Below the pieces are notes generated by a model that saw only the letters and a list, made by a program, of their open reading frames with translations, was not told where the DNA came from and did not search any database. The translations under genes were made by a program, and so were the position numbers. A stretch of 64,000 bases of DNA from Citrobacter sp. Res13-Sevr-PEB04-36 (GTDB lineage Bacteria; Pseudomonadota; Gammaproteobacteria; Enterobacterales; Enterobacteriaceae), in the NCBI RefSeq assembly GCF_015672735.1, contig NZ_JADABY010000007.1:1-64000 (forward strand), given 5' to 3'. Positions 1-10,502 of the stretch are shown one piece after another. Each line of letters begins with the position of its first letter. Position 1 is the first letter of the stretch.

Positions 1-250
1 AACCTCCAGGATAATAGATTATAAATCTATCCTATTTACAATATTAAAACCAATACCCATTTCATTGCCAAGATGAATGTTTTGTATTCAACTCGTTGTT
101 TTCATTAATTGCATCGTAGTAACTTAGATTTTATTAAAGCGTAATTTAATAAAATTAACATTCACACCACCAATGCCAATCAACATAACATAAACACAAA
201 AAACAAAAGCCATCTCAGGGAATGAGATGGCTTTCGCGTAACTCGATATG
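1..250. other. AT-rich non-coding left edge
   Basis: About 200 AT-rich bases precede the mrcB terminator. No convincing gene is visible. In E. coli the neighbour on this side of mrcB is fhuA, but nothing of it is seen here, so this is probably intergenic DNA or the upstream region of a gene outside the window. Confidence 0.5.
207..237 (-). terminator. Rho-independent terminator of mrcB
   Basis: On the minus strand an 11-12 bp inverted repeat (AAGCCATCTCA / TGAGATGGCTT) with a short loop is followed by a T-rich run. It lies just beyond the mrcB stop codon, as expected for an intrinsic terminator. Confidence 0.85.
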
Positions 251-2788
251 TTAATTACTGCCGAACATATCTTTGATCCAGCCTGCGACGCCGTCGCCGT
301 CTTTCTTCTCTTGCTGCGGCGGTTGTTGCTGTTGCTGCTGTTGAGGCTGCTGCGGCGGCGTTGACTGTTCAAACGGATTGCCCGACTGCTGCAGCATCTC
401 GCCTTGCTGGCACAGCGAATCCGGAACGCTGGTCCACACAGGGAGCGTGCGCATCCCGCCGCTGCACACGAAGTTACCGTCGTAATCAACGCCCATATCC
501 ACAATATCTTCCGGTGGCGTCAGCGTTAACGGTGTTGGTGTCTGGTTTGCCAGGTAGCGCTGGTAAATCGACATCGCCCCGCTCGCACCATACAGCTTGG
601 TAGGCTGGTTGTTATCGCGCCCCACCCAGGTAATAGTCACCTGGCTGCCGTCAATACCGGCGAACCAGGTATCCACATTGTTGTTGGTGGTCCCGGTCTT
701 ACCTGCCAGGTGCAGGCCCGGATACTTCGCGCCAAGCTGACGTCCGGTACCGCGTTGCACCACCTGCTGCATGGTCCACAGCGTCATATACGCCGCCTGT
801 GCTGGCACGGCGCGTTCGGCCTGCGGGAAACTCTGATATAACACCGTACCGTCTTCGGCAATCACCGAACGCAGAGCCGATAGCGGCGCGCGGTTACCGC
901 CGCTGGCAATCGTCTGGAACGCCTGTGCCACTTCGATTGGCGTCAGGTTCAATGCCCCCAGCAACATGGCCGGAACCGGGTTAAGCTGATCTTTAGGTGC
1001 GCCCAGTTTCTCCCAGGTATCGGTGACCGCGGGCAGCCCCAACGCCATGCCCAGATTGACGGTCGGCACGTTCATGGAGCGCGTTAGCGCATCCACCAGC
1101 ATCACTTTCCCGCTTTCGCTGTAGCGACGGTCATCGTTCTGTGGAGACCACACCTGACCGTTTGGCTGACGCAGCGCAATTGGCGCATCAGCAATCCAGG
1201 TATTCAGGCGGTACAGCTTCGGCTGACTCAGGGCGGTCAAATAGGTCGCTGGCTTCGCCAGAGAACCAATCGAGCGACGCGCCTGCATGGCACGGTTGTA
1301 GCCTGCAAACTGCGGCTCAGCCCCACCAACCATGGCGCGAACTTCACCACTAAAGCGGTCCACAACCACAATCGCCGTTTCCAGGTCGCTCAACTTACGC
1401 TGTTTCTTCAGCACTGGAATGCCTTCCACCGCCGCTTTTTCTGCAGCATCCTGCGCCACGGAATCAAAGGTAGTGAAAATCTTCACGCCGGAAAGATCTT
1501 TAATTTTGTCTCCCAGCTTCGCCTGCAACTCCTGACGCACCATCTGCATAAACGCCGGCTGCGGGGAGATCACCCCACCACGCGGCTGCACGCCTAACGG
1601 ACGCGCACTCAGCATGTCATACAAATCCTGGTCGATAATCTGCTGCTGTTGCAGCAGGCGCAGCACCAGGTTACGTCGCTCCAGCGCCAGTTTCGGGTTA
1701 CGCCACGGGTTGTAGATCGACGCCCCTTTCACCATTCCCACCAGCAGGGCCTGCTGATCAAGGCTCAGTTCTTCTACCGGACGGCCAAAGTAATACAGGC
1801 TCGCCAGCGGGAAGCCACGGATTTCATTGTCGCCGCTTTGGCCGAGATAAACCTCGTTCATGTACAGCTCAAGAATGCGGTCTTTGCTGTAGCGCGCATC
1901 CATGATCAGCGCCATGTAGGCTTCGTTGGCTTTACGCCAGTAAGAACGTTCACTGGAGAGGAACAGGTTTTTCACCAGCTGCTGGGTCAGCGTACTGGCC
2001 CCCTGCACCGTGCGTCCTGCCGTCAGGTTCGCCAGCACCGCACGCCCAATGGAATACAGGCTGATGCCGTCATGCTCATAGAAATGGCGGTCTTCGGTCG
2101 CCAGCAGCGTATCCACCAGCAGATCCGGGAAACCGCTACGCGGCACGAACAAACGCTGTTCACCGTTGGGCGAAGAGAGCATGGTGATCAGGCGCGGATC
2201 AAGACGGAAGAAACCGAACTGGCGGTTGTTATCCAGATTCTCGATAGTGTCCAGATGATCGCCGTCAAAGGTCAAACGCGCGCGCACCTGCCCTTCTTTA
2301 CTGTCCGGGAAGTCAAACGGACGACGAATCATCTCAATGCTGTTCGCCTGCACGGTAAACTCGCCGGGACGCGTCATCTTCGAGACCTGACGATACTGTG
2401 TGGCCTCCAGCAACTTCACCATCTCTTTCTTGCCGACAGGCATTTCTGGCTCAAGGTTAACCATCCGACCATACACGGCCGCAGGCAGCTGCCAGACTTT
2501 GCCATCAATACGGCTACGGATTTTTTGATCCAGATAGACGCCGTAAATGGCAATCAGCACCATAAAGACAATCGACAGTTTTACCAGCAGCCAGAACCAG
2601 CCGCGTTTACCACGAGGCTTACGCCCTTTGCCTTTACCTTTGCGCGGCATCGGTTCTTCATCCTCATAGTCATCATCATAATCGTCGTCATACTCATCAT
2701 CTCTGAGTTGACGACGGCTTACCTTTTGTTTCACCGGACGCGTCGGTTTCCCTTTACGTCCAATTGGCTCGCGGTCATTCCCCGCCAT
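251..2788 (-). CDS. mrcB: Penicillin-binding protein 1B, bifunctional peptidoglycan synthase
   Basis: Class A PBP that polymerises lipid II into glycan strands (GT51 transglycosylase) and cross-links them (transpeptidase) at the outer face of the inner membrane, with LpoB as activator in E. coli. The 845-residue product has a basic and acidic cytoplasmic tail (Asp/Glu/Tyr-rich, residues about 30-50), one membrane segment (about 64-87), a UB2H-like region, the GT51 signature [12 protein letters not shown], and a transpeptidase domain with the SxxK motif SLAK and the KTGTT motif. The C-terminus is Gln/Pro-rich. The start at MAGNDREP matches E. coli PBP1B; an ATG six codons upstream in the same frame is less likely. 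It stands alone, with its own terminator. Confidence 0.97.
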   Translation of the reverse strand: MAGNDREPIGRKGKPTRPVKQKVSRRQLRDDEYDDDYDDDYEDEEPMPRKGKGKGRKPRGKRGWFWLLVKLSIVFMVLIAIYGVYLDQKIRSRIDGKVWQLPAAVYGRMVNLEPEMPVGKKEMVKLLEATQYRQVSKMTRPGEFTVQANSIEMIRRPFDFPDSKEGQVRARLTFDGDHLDTIENLDNNRQFGFFRLDPRLITMLSSPNGEQRLFVPRSGFPDLLVDTLLATEDRHFYEHDGISLYSIGRAVLANLTAGRTVQGASTLTQQLVKNLFLSSERSYWRKANEAYMALIMDARYSKDRILELYMNEVYLGQSGDNEIRGFPLASLYYFGRPVEELSLDQQALLVGMVKGASIYNPWRNPKLALERRNLVLRLLQQQQIIDQDLYDMLSARPLGVQPRGGVISPQPAFMQMVRQELQAKLGDKIKDLSGVKIFTTFDSVAQDAAEKAAVEGIPVLKKQRKLSDLETAIVVVDRFSGEVRAMVGGAEPQFAGYNRAMQARRSIGSLAKPATYLTALSQPKLYRLNTWIADAPIALRQPNGQVWSPQNDDRRYSESGKVMLVDALTRSMNVPTVNLGMALGLPAVTDTWEKLGAPKDQLNPVPAMLLGALNLTPIEVAQAFQTIASGGNRAPLSALRSVIAEDGTVLYQSFPQAERAVPAQAAYMTLWTMQQVVQRGTGRQLGAKYPGLHLAGKTGTTNNNVDTWFAGIDGSQVTITWVGRDNNQPTKLYGASGAMSIYQRYLANQTPTPLTLTPPEDIVDMGVDYDGNFVCSGGMRTLPVWTSVPDSLCQQGEMLQQSGNPFEQSTPPQQPQQQQQQQPPQQEKKDGDGVAGWIKDMFGSN

Positions 2789-2883
2789 GCTTTTTCTCCG
2801 CAACATTCAGGCGCAAAGGCCTGATTCTCTGTTCTTACGTCAAGCGACAGAAGAAGAAATCTCTCAATTTACTGCCGCCCTAA

Positions 2884-2958
2884 TGCTTGATGGCGGTTGA
2901 AGCCTTATCCGGCCTACGTTCGAGCGAGTAGGCCTGATAAGCGCAGCGCCATCAGGCA
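2884..2958. repeat. REP/BIME element between mrcB and hrpB
   Basis: Two inverted REP units (cores close to GGCGGTTGAAGCCTTATCCGG and its opposite arm, ending GCGCCATCAGGC) form a BIME. Its right end overlaps the last codon and the stop codon of hrpB. Confidence 0.85.
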
Positions 2959-5384
2959 GAATACTTCTTCGTCCGCCGCGTCGGTGCGGTATTCGCCGGA
3001 TCGTCCGGCCAGACATGTTTGGGATAACGCCCTTTCATCTCTTTTTGCACCTCACGATATGCCCCCTGCCAGAACGCGCTCAGATCACGAGTGATTTGCA
3101 GCGGTCGCTGCGCCGGGGAGAGCAGTTCCAGCACCAGCGGGACGCGCCCCTGTGCGAGGGTCGGCGTATTGGCTTCACCAAACATTTCCTGCATCCTGAC
3201 CGCCAGCGCCGGTGGGTTATCCTCGTGATAGCGAATGGCTATCCGGCTTCCCGTCGGCACAGTGTAATGTGTGGGCAATTCACTATCCAGACGTTGCAGC
3301 ATTGACCAGTCCAGTAATCCGCGCAATGCCTGGCCCACATTTACTGCTTTAAGCGCGCGTAAAGCGTGCACACCGCTCATATGCGGCAGCAGCCAGCTCT
3401 CCAGCGTTGCCAGCAACGACGCGTCGTCCACGGCAGGCCAGCCGTATTCCGGTAACCATTTTGCCGCACATTGCAGACGCAGTCGGAACTGTTCTGCTTC
3501 CGGCGTCCAGTTGAGCACACTTAGCCCTTTATCGCGAATACCATTCAGCATCGCCTGATGCAGTTCCTCTTCCGAGGGCTTAGCCAGCGGCTGCACTTTT
3601 AGCGTCAACTGGCCTACCTGCGTACGGCGCAATGCCTTTAACGTCCCCTGATTTTCATCCCATTCGATAGTGTCGGACTGCTGCAACAACTCAGGAGATG
3701 TTTGGATCAGTGCATCGATATCCAGCGGCATGGCCAGCAAAATACGCGCATCAGGCGAGGTGCTGCCTTGCAGCAATAAAGGAACAATAAGCCACTCATG
3801 ACGCCCTGACGCATCGTCAGCGTCCAGCATCGCCCCCATCCCGTTAGCCAGCTGATAGCGCCCCTCCTGACCACGACGTCGGGCAATACGATCGGCAAAA
3901 GCCGAAGCCAGTAACGGGGCGATCAGCGAGCTATCAGGCTGTCCACCCCGAACGTTCAGGCGCTTCAGTAATTGCTGGCTACGCTGCTGCCAGTTCGGCT
4001 GATTGCGCGAAAACGCCACCGTTAGGTCGGTACTCCCCCCACGCGGGGGCTCTTCGAGAATCGCCGCCAGTTTTGCTGCCGTTGCCGCTTCGTTGTCATC
4101 TGTGGCACGGACCAGCAACGCCGCCAGACGCGGATCGTTACCGAGCGCCGCCATTTTCTGACCCACAGCACTGAGCCTGTCGCCCTCAAGTGCACCCAGC
4201 ATGTGTAGTAGTCGCTTTGCCGCCTGCAAATTGGCCGCTGGCGGCATATCCAGCCAACTTAACTGCGCCGGGTCAGTGCATCCCCATTGCAACAATTCCA
4301 TTAGCAAGCCGGACAGGTCGCTTTGCAACATCTCTGGTTCGCCCTGCGCCGACGCTCTTTCAGCCTGCTCTTTCGCCAGCAGATGCAAACAAATACCCGG
4401 CTCCAGACGGCCTGCACGCCCGGCTCTCTGGGTCATCGACGCCTGGCTAATACGCTGGGTAATCAGGCGCGTCAAACCCGTGCGCGCGTCATAGCGCGCC
4501 ACACGCTCCTGCGCACAGTCCACCACCAGCCGGATACCTTCGATAGTTAAACTGGTCTCGGCAATATTGGTGGCCAGCACCACTTTGCGCGAGCCTGGCG
4601 GTGCTGGCAAAATCGCCTGACGCTGCTCAGCAAGAGATAACGCACCGTACAGCGGGCAAAGCAGAACATCGCTGCCTACGCGTGAGGCCAGCTGTTCCTG
4701 CACTCGCTGAATCTCCCCCACGCCCGGTAAAAAGAGCAGCAGCGAGCCGTGCTCCTGGCGCAATAGCTCCGCCGTTGCCACCGCCACGGCTTCATCAAAA
4801 CGCTGATGCGCAGCCAGCGGCTGATAGCGCCGTTCCACTGGAAAGGCACGGCCTTCAGAGACAATCGTCGGCGCATCAGGCAACAGCTGCTGCAGACGCC
4901 CGTTATCCAGCGTTGCCGACATAATCAACAGTTTTAAATCATCCCGCAGCCCTTGCTGTACATCCAGCAACAGCGCCAGTGCCAGATCAGCCTGCAAGCT
5001 GCGCTCATGAAATTCATCAAGGATCACCAACCCAACGCCGTTTAGCTCGGGATCGCGTTGGATCATACGTGTAAGCACACCTTCCGTTACCACTTCGAGC
5101 CGGGTATGCGGTCCAACGCAGTGTTGAGCACGCATGCGGTAGCCCACGGTCTCGCCGGGCTTTTCGTTCAGTAACTCTGCCAGACGCTGCGCCACGTTGC
5201 GGGCAGCCAGACGACGCGGCTCCAGCAGAATAATCCGCCCCTGAATGCCATTGTGCGCAAGAAGCTGCAACGGCAGCCAGGTCGACTTCCCAGCGCCGGT
5301 GGGTGCAGTCAGCAGAACCTGCGATGAGGTATCAAGGGCGGTAAGCAGTTCAGGCACTACGGCGGCAACGGGCAACGACGTCAC
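2952..5384 (-). CDS. hrpB: ATP-dependent RNA helicase HrpB
   Basis: DEAH-family superfamily 2 helicase of 810 residues, cytoplasmic, precise role in enterobacteria poorly known. Visible motifs are Walker A (APTGAGKST near residue 27), the DEFH box, SAT, and the motif VI segment QRAGRAGR; the C-terminal HrpB-specific domain follows. A GTG start at 5384 (VTSLPVAAVV) is chosen because it aligns with the E. coli start and has GGAG six bases upstream; an ATG 15 codons earlier is open in frame. The gene ends with an extra Ala whose codon and stop lie in the REP element. Divergent from thpR, about 73 bp away. Confidence 0.95.
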   Translation of the reverse strand: MTSLPVAAVVPELLTALDTSSQVLLTAPTGAGKSTWLPLQLLAHNGIQGRIILLEPRRLAARNVAQRLAELLNEKPGETVGYRMRAQHCVGPHTRLEVVTEGVLTRMIQRDPELNGVGLVILDEFHERSLQADLALALLLDVQQGLRDDLKLLIMSATLDNGRLQQLLPDAPTIVSEGRAFPVERRYQPLAAHQRFDEAVAVATAELLRQEHGSLLLFLPGVGEIQRVQEQLASRVGSDVLLCPLYGALSLAEQRQAILPAPPGSRKVVLATNIAETSLTIEGIRLVVDCAQERVARYDARTGLTRLITQRISQASMTQRAGRAGRLEPGICLHLLAKEQAERASAQGEPEMLQSDLSGLLMELLQWGCTDPAQLSWLDMPPAANLQAAKRLLHMLGALEGDRLSAVGQKMAALGNDPRLAALLVRATDDNEAATAAKLAAILEEPPRGGSTDLTVAFSRNQPNWQQRSQQLLKRLNVRGGQPDSSLIAPLLASAFADRIARRRGQEGRYQLANGMGAMLDADDASGRHEWLIVPLLLQGSTSPDARILLAMPLDIDALIQTSPELLQQSDTIEWDENQGTLKALRRTQVGQLTLKVQPLAKPSEEELHQAMLNGIRDKGLSVLNWTPEAEQFRLRLQCAAKWLPEYGWPAVDDASLLATLESWLLPHMSGVHALRALKAVNVGQALRGLLDWSMLQRLDSELPTHYTVPTGSRIAIRYHEDNPPALAVRMQEMFGEANTPTLAQGRVPLVLELLSPAQRPLQITRDLSAFWQGAYREVQKEMKGRYPKHVWPDDPANTAPTRRTKKYSA

Positions 5385-5457
5385 AAATGACTCCAGAGGG
5401 TTAACATTCTTCGCGCTGCATTGTAGCATCGCGTTAATTCATAACCGAGTATCCATC

Positions 5458-5991
5458 ATGTCTGAGCCAAAAAGGCTGTTCTTTGCCATTGAATTGCCAG
5501 CCGAGGTTCGGGAGCAGCTTATCCACTGGCGAGCCGCACAGTTCCCTCCTGAAGCGGGTCGCCCCGTCGCGGCTGACAATCTGCACCTGACGCTGGCCTT
5601 TTTAGGCGAGGTCAGCGCTGAGAAGCAGCAGGCGCTGTCGCAACTGGCCGGGCGTATTCGCCAGCCAGGTTTTACGCTAACACTGAATGACGCCGGGCAA
5701 TGGCTGCGCTCACGCGTCGTATGGCTGGGAATGCGCCAGCCACCTCGCGGGCTGTTGCAGTTAGCGAGTATGCTGCGGGCGCAAGCCGCGCGCAGCGGAT
5801 GTTACCAAAGCCCGCAGCCGTTTCATCCGCATATCACGCTGCTGCGCGATGCTGGTCATGCGGTCGCGATCCCGGCACCGGGCTTTTGCTGGTCATTTCC
5901 GGTCACCGAGTTTGCACTTTATGCCTCTTCATTTGAACGCGGTCGCACGCGCTACACGCCGCTACAACGCTGGACGCTTGGCGAAAAATAA
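5458..5991 (+). CDS. thpR: RNA 2',3'-cyclic phosphodiesterase (LigT family)
   Basis: Small 2H-phosphoesterase superfamily enzyme of 177 residues that opens 2',3'-cyclic phosphate ends on RNA; it was first described as a 2'-5' RNA ligase. Both catalytic H-x-T/S-h motifs are present: HLTL (near residue 43) and HITL (near residue 129). The start ATG at 5458 (MSEPKRLFFAIELP) matches E. coli; the frame is open further upstream but only across the hrpB 5' region on the other strand. sfsA follows 12 bp downstream, so the two are probably co-transcribed. Confidence 0.94.
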   Translation: MSEPKRLFFAIELPAEVREQLIHWRAAQFPPEAGRPVAADNLHLTLAFLGEVSAEKQQALSQLAGRIRQPGFTLTLNDAGQWLRSRVVWLGMRQPPRGLLQLASMLRAQAARSGCYQSPQPFHPHITLLRDAGHAVAIPAPGFCWSFPVTEFALYASSFERGRTRYTPLQRWTLGEK

Positions 5992-6003
5992 AAGGACATT
6001 GCC

Positions 6004-6708
6004 ATGGAATTTTCTCCCCCACTTCAACGCGCGACCTTAATTCAGCGCTACAAGCGTTTTTTAGCGGATGTGATCACACCCGACGGTACAACGTTAACGC
6101 TACACTGCCCCAATACTGGCGCGATGACCGGATGCGCGACACCGGGTGACACCGTTTGGTATTCAACGTCAGAAAATACTAAACGGAAATACCCGCATAC
6201 CTGGGAATTAACGCAAACCCAATCCGGTGCGTTTATTTGTGTTAACACCCTGTGGGCCAACAGATTAACGAAAGAAGCCATTCAGAATTTGTTAATTTCA
6301 GAACTTTCGAACTACAGCATGTTGAAAAGTGAAGTAAAATACGGCGCCGAAGGCAGCCGCATTGATTTTTTGTTACAGGCGGATTCCCGCCCTGACTGCT
6401 ATATTGAAGTAAAATCAGTCACGTTGGCGGAAAAAAATCAGGGTTATTTTCCCGATGCCATCACTGAACGAGGTCAGAAACATCTTCGGGAATTGATGAG
6501 CGTAGCGGCTGAGGGCAAGCGAGCGGTAATATTTTTCGCGGTGCTGCATTCAGCCATTACACAATTTTCACCCGCACGCCATATTGATGCAAAATATGCG
6601 CAACTATTAGCCGAATCACGGCTTAAGGGGGTAGAAATTCTGGCATATAAAGCGGAACTTTCTGCCCACGGGATGACTCTTAAAGAGCCATTAGCCATTA
6701 CGTTGTAA
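6004..6708 (+). CDS. sfsA: SfsA, sugar fermentation stimulation protein / putative nuclease
   Basis: 234-residue cytoplasmic protein, almost identical in length and sequence to E. coli SfsA. It was identified as a multicopy factor that raises maltose metabolism in crp-defective cells. The family has an OB-like N-terminal region and a C-terminal nuclease-like domain; the segments [10 protein letters not shown] and YIEVKSVTL are conserved. A ribosome binding site (AAGGA) sits before the ATG. It follows thpR closely; a 178 bp gap carrying dksA regulatory DNA comes next. Confidence 0.94.
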   Translation: MEFSPPLQRATLIQRYKRFLADVITPDGTTLTLHCPNTGAMTGCATPGDTVWYSTSENTKRKYPHTWELTQTQSGAFICVNTLWANRLTKEAIQNLLISELSNYSMLKSEVKYGAEGSRIDFLLQADSRPDCYIEVKSVTLAEKNQGYFPDAITERGQKHLRELMSVAAEGKRAVIFFAVLHSAITQFSPARHIDAKYAQLLAESRLKGVEILAYKAELSAHGMTLKEPLAITL

Positions 6709-6886
6709 TGGCGTATACAAACGGATTAATTAGTATTCTGGCCGCGTGCGCAAATACGCTTTTCCTCACAGGGTTGTCAAGTGTAACGTTTAGATAATTG
6801 CTATCCGGAAAAGCATCTGCTATTTATAGCGACCTGATTTTTCCCCCGAACATGGGGATCGATAGTGCGTGTTAAGGAGAAGCAAC

Positions 6887-7342
6887 ATGCAAGAAGGGCA
6901 AAACCGTAAAACATCGTCCCTGAGTATTCTCGCCATCGCTGGGGTGGAGCCGTACCAGGAGAAACCGGGCGAAGAGTATATGAACGAAGCCCAGCTGTCG
7001 CACTTTAGGCGTATTCTTGATGCATGGCGTAATCAACTCAGGGATGAAGTCGATCGCACTGTGACTCATATGCAGGACGAAGCAGCTAACTTCCCCGATC
7101 CGGTTGACCGTGCCGCACAGGAAGAAGAGTTCAGCCTTGAGCTGCGTAACCGTGACCGTGAGCGCAAACTGATCAAAAAGATCGAGAAGACGCTGAAGAA
7201 AGTAGAAGACGAAGATTTCGGCTACTGCGAATCATGCGGCGTAGAAATTGGTATTCGCCGTCTGGAAGCACGTCCGACAGCCGATCTGTGCATCGACTGC
7301 AAAACGCTGGCTGAGATTCGCGAAAAACAGATGGCGGGTTAA
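6887..7342 (+). CDS. dksA: RNA polymerase-binding transcription factor DksA
   Basis: Acts with ppGpp in the RNA polymerase secondary channel to repress rRNA promoters and activate amino acid promoters during the stringent response. The 151-residue protein has the two coiled-coil-tip aspartates (D71 and D74 in NFPDPVDR) and a four-cysteine zinc finger (CESC ... CIDC). The ATG at 6887 is preceded by AAGGAGA; an in-frame start six codons upstream lacks comparable support. The gene is monocistronic or read through into gluQ, with a strong hairpin after the stop. Confidence 0.98.
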   Translation: MQEGQNRKTSSLSILAIAGVEPYQEKPGEEYMNEAQLSHFRRILDAWRNQLRDEVDRTVTHMQDEAANFPDPVDRAAQEEEFSLELRNRDRERKLIKKIEKTLKKVEDEDFGYCESCGVEIGIRRLEARPTADLCIDCKTLAEIREKQMAG

Positions 7343-7370
7343 TCCCGTCATTTGTACCACGTTTACTACA

Positions 7371-7400
7371 GGCGGGAGTTTCTCCCGCCTTCTTCTTTTA
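7371..7400 (+). terminator. Terminator downstream of dksA
   Basis: Inverted repeat GGCGGGAG / CTCCCGCC with a short loop, followed by a pyrimidine-rich tail (TTCTTCTTTTA). It lies just before gluQ and probably ends much of the dksA transcript. Confidence 0.8.
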
Positions 7401-7414
7401 TGTTATCCACCAAC

Positions 7415-8311
7415 ATGACTGACAAACGCTATATTGGCCGTTTCGCCCCATCCCCTTCCGGCGAACTGCATTTTGGTTCATTGATTGCCGCCCTCGGGAG
7501 TTACCTGCAGGCTCGTGCGCAGCACGGGATCTGGTGGGTGCGCATTGAAGATATCGATCCCCCACGTGAAGTTCCCGGTGCTGCAGATACTATTCTGCGT
7601 CAGCTGGAACATTACGGCCTGCACTGGGATGGCGAGGTACTGTGGCAATCTCAGCGCCATGACGCGTACCGTGAAGCGCTGGCCTGGTTACAAGAACAGG
7701 ATCTGAGCTATTACTGCACCTGCACTCGCGCCCGCATTCAAAGTATTGGCGGCATTTATGACGGCCACTGCCGCGCATTACGCCACGGGCCGGAGCACGC
7801 GGCGGTGCGTATCAAGCAACACCACCCGGTCATGCTTTTTAACGACCGTCTGCGCGGCGAGATTCAGGCCAACCCTCAGCTTGCACGGGAAGATTTTGTC
7901 ATCCACCGGCGCGATGGGCTGTTTGCCTATAACCTTGCGGTAGTGGTTGATGACCACTTTCAGGGCGTGACGGAAATCGTACGTGGCGCGGACCTCATCG
8001 AACCCACGGTACGCCAAATTTCGCTGTATCAGCAGTTCGGCTGGCCAGTGCCGGACTACATTCATCTCCCGCTGGCGCTCAATGAACACGGCGCTAAACT
8101 TTCTAAGCAGAATCATGCGCCTGCCCTGCCACAAAGCGACCCGCGCCCGGTTCTTATCGACGCGTTGCGCTTCCTCGGACAGGACATAGCGATACCGTGG
8201 CAAGCGCTAAGCGTAGAAGAATTACTGCAAACTGCGGTGCAAAATTGGGCGCTTACGACAGTGCCGGGTTCAGTGAATGTAAATCCGGCATTCTCAAATG
8301 CCTCTTGCTGA
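7415..8311 (+). CDS. gluQ: Glutamyl-queuosine tRNA(Asp) synthetase
   Basis: Truncated glutamyl-tRNA synthetase paralogue that ligates glutamate to queuosine at position 34 of tRNA(Asp). It keeps the class I catalytic core: the HIGH-like segment ([13 protein letters not shown]) and the KLSKQ motif, plus a zinc site (CTC ... Y ... C, residues about 100-120), and it lacks an anticodon-binding domain. The start at [10 protein letters not shown] gives 298 residues; an upstream ATG at 7400 in frame would add five, and E. coli is annotated with a similar extension, so the start is uncertain. It follows dksA, as in E. coli. Confidence 0.94.
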   Translation: MTDKRYIGRFAPSPSGELHFGSLIAALGSYLQARAQHGIWWVRIEDIDPPREVPGAADTILRQLEHYGLHWDGEVLWQSQRHDAYREALAWLQEQDLSYYCTCTRARIQSIGGIYDGHCRALRHGPEHAAVRIKQHHPVMLFNDRLRGEIQANPQLAREDFVIHRRDGLFAYNLAVVVDDHFQGVTEIVRGADLIEPTVRQISLYQQFGWPVPDYIHLPLALNEHGAKLSKQNHAPALPQSDPRPVLIDALRFLGQDIAIPWQALSVEELLQTAVQNWALTTVPGSVNVNPAFSNASC

Positions 8312-8382
8312 GCTATGATTAGCCGCTATTTTTACACAGCAACACTTGTTCTGACTGAAGTTTGACACTACCGAGGTGCACT

Positions 8383-9780
8383 ATTTTTACCCGAGTCGCT
8401 AATTTTTGCCGCAAGGTGCTAAGCCGCGAGGAGCGCGAGGCCGAGCTTGCCATCGCCCGTCCACATATGACGGTAATCCCGCGTGAGCAGCACTCTATCT
8501 CCCGCAAAGATATCAGTGAAAATGCCCTGAAGGTAATGTACAGGCTTAATAAGGCCGGATACGAGGCATGGCTGGTTGGCGGGGGCGTACGCGATCTTTT
8601 GCTGGGCAAAAAGCCGAAAGACTTTGATGTCACGACTAACGCGACACCCGATCAAGTGCGGAAACTGTTCCGTAACTGCCGTCTGGTAGGTCGTCGTTTC
8701 CGTCTGGCCCATGTGATGTTTGGCCCGGAAATTATTGAAGTGGCAACCTTCCGCGGACACCATGAAGGCAGCGAAGCCGACCGTGCAACCTCACAGCGCG
8801 GTCAAAATGGCATGCTGCTACGTGACAACATTTTCGGTTCCATCGAAGAAGATGCTCAGCGCCGCGATTTCACCATTAACAGCCTTTACTATAGCGTAGC
8901 GGATTTCACCGTTCGTGATTACGTCGGCGGGATGCAGGATCTGGAAGACGGCGTCATTCGCCTGATCGGTAATCCTGAAACACGCTATCGTGAAGATCCC
9001 GTGCGTATGCTACGCGCCGTCCGCTTTGCAGCAAAACTCGACATGCGCATCAGCCCGGAAACCGCCGAGCCAATCCCGCGTCTGGCAACCTTGCTGAACG
9101 ATATTCCGCCGGCACGCCTGTTTGAAGAAGCGCTCAAACTATTACAGGCGGGCTACGGTTTTGAGACCTACAAAAAACTGCGTGAGTACAGCCTGTTCCA
9201 GCCGCTGTTCCCGACCATTACCCGCTATTTCACCGAAGACGGTGACAGCGCAATGGAACGCATTATTGCCCAGGTACTGAAGAATACCGATACCCGTATC
9301 CATAACGATATGCGTGTCAATCCAGCGTTCCTGTTTGCCGCCATGTTCTGGTACCCGTTACTGGAAGCGGCGCAGAAAATTGCTCAGGAAAGCGGCCTGG
9401 CCTACTACGACGCTTTCGCCCTGGCGATGAACGACGTACTGGACGAAGCGTGCCGTTCGCTGGCGATTCCTAAACGCCTGACAGCGCTTACCCGTGATAT
9501 CTGGCAGCTTCAGTTACGCATGTCCCGCCGTCAGGGAAAACGCGCCTGGAAGCTGATGGAGCACCCGAAATTCCGCGCGGCCTACGATTTGCTGGCGCTG
9601 CGTGCTGAAGTGGAAAACAACACCGAACTGCAGCGACTGGCGCAGTGGTGGGGTGAATTCCAGGTTTCCGCTCCGCCAGAGCAAAAAGGTATGCTGAACG
9701 AACTGGATGAAGAGCCAGATGCACGCCGTCGCCATCGTCGTCCGCGTAAACGTGCGCCGCGCCGCGAGGGAAGTGCGTGA
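8383..9780 (+). CDS. pcnB: Poly(A) polymerase I, with an AUU start codon
   Basis: Adds poly(A) tails to RNA 3' ends and so promotes RNA decay; it also controls ColE1 plasmid copy number. The 465-residue protein has the nucleotidyltransferase core ([10 protein letters not shown], then D80 and D82 in DFDVTT) and a very basic Arg-rich C-terminus. No ATG, GTG or TTG aligns with the E. coli start. Instead an ATT at 8383 begins [12 protein letters not shown] exactly where E. coli PcnB begins, with GAGG seven bases upstream. E. coli pcnB is known to start at AUU, which keeps expression low. A TTG seven codons upstream (8362) is a weaker alternative. Confidence 0.95.
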   Translation: MFTRVANFCRKVLSREEREAELAIARPHMTVIPREQHSISRKDISENALKVMYRLNKAGYEAWLVGGGVRDLLLGKKPKDFDVTTNATPDQVRKLFRNCRLVGRRFRLAHVMFGPEIIEVATFRGHHEGSEADRATSQRGQNGMLLRDNIFGSIEEDAQRRDFTINSLYYSVADFTVRDYVGGMQDLEDGVIRLIGNPETRYREDPVRMLRAVRFAAKLDMRISPETAEPIPRLATLLNDIPPARLFEEALKLLQAGYGFETYKKLREYSLFQPLFPTITRYFTEDGDSAMERIIAQVLKNTDTRIHNDMRVNPAFLFAAMFWYPLLEAAQKIAQESGLAYYDAFALAMNDVLDEACRSLAIPKRLTALTRDIWQLQLRMSRRQGKRAWKLMEHPKFRAAYDLLALRAEVENNTELQRLAQWWGEFQVSAPPEQKGMLNELDEEPDARRRHRRPRKRAPRREGSA

Positions 9781-10382
9781 CCCATCCCGTATCCCCAACG
9801 GATTTCGAGTTGCATCAAGGCGGCGACACAGCGAATACCCAAGAACGTACATCAGTACGTGACTGGGATGAGCGAGGAAAGCCAACACAGATGCAGCTTG
9901 AAAGACAACGGGTATATATCGCCCTCGGCAGTAATTTAGCCTCTCCGCTGGAGCAGGTTAATGCTGCCGTACAGGCGCTGGGAGAAATCCCGGACAGCCG
10001 GATCATCGCCGTATCCTCTTTCTACCGCACGCCGCCATTAGGTCCTCAGGATCAACCTGATTACCTGAACGCCGCCGTTGCGCTGGAAACAACGCTCACG
10101 CCAGAAACGCTGCTCGACCACACTCAACGTATCGAGTTACAGCAGGGCCGGGTACGTAAAGCCGAACGTTGGGGTCCACGTACGCTGGATCTCGACATTA
10201 TGTTGTTTGGCAACGAAGTGATTAACACCCGTCGCCTGACTATTCCGCATTACGATATGAAAAACCGGGGCTTTATGCTGTGGCCGCTGTTTGAAATCGC
10301 GCCGGAACTGACTTTCCCGGACGGTACCCGCCTGCATCACCACCTCACCCTCCTTGGTGCAGCAAAACCTGCCCACTGGTAA
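9777..10382 (+). CDS. folK: HPPK (6-hydroxymethyl-7,8-dihydropterin pyrophosphokinase) with an ERIC-encoded N-terminal extension
   Basis: Transfers pyrophosphate from ATP to 6-hydroxymethyl-7,8-dihydropterin in folate synthesis. The HPPK signature [15 protein letters not shown] and the segment YIALGSN are intact. The natural GTG start (9777) overlaps the pcnB stop and has GAGGGAAG upstream, as in the E. coli operon. After five codons (M-T-H-P-V) an ERIC element adds 41 in-frame codons before YIALGSN resumes. The product is therefore either 201 residues, against 159 in E. coli, or about 163 residues if translation restarts at the ATG inside the ERIC (9891). The enzyme core looks functional in either case. 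Confidence 0.93.
   Translation: MTHPVSPTDFELHQGGDTANTQERTSVRDWDERGKPTQMQLERQRVYIALGSNLASPLEQVNAAVQALGEIPDSRIIAVSSFYRTPPLGPQDQPDYLNAAVALETTLTPETLLDHTQRIELQQGRVRKAERWGPRTLDLDIMLFGNEVINTRRLTIPHYDMKNRGFMLWPLFEIAPELTFPDGTRLHHHLTLLGAAKPAHW
9790..9914. repeat. ERIC element inserted in the 5' coding end of folK
   Basis: A roughly 123 bp insertion flanked by TA at both ends. Its termini are inverted repeats (…GATTTCGAGTTGCAT at the left, ATGCAGCTTGAAAGAC… at the right), and its centre carries the ERIC core resembling GTGACTGGGATGAGCGAGG. The length is a multiple of three and no stop occurs in the folK frame. Confidence 0.88.
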
Positions 10383-10502
10383 ATTTTCCCCTCCCCTTTA
10401 GCGTTTACTGCTTTCGCGCTAAACGGTTGCTTAAAACCATTGCCCCTCTGAATGTGACTGCTAGAATGCCGGTAAATATGACTTTCACACTCAGGAAATG
10501 TT

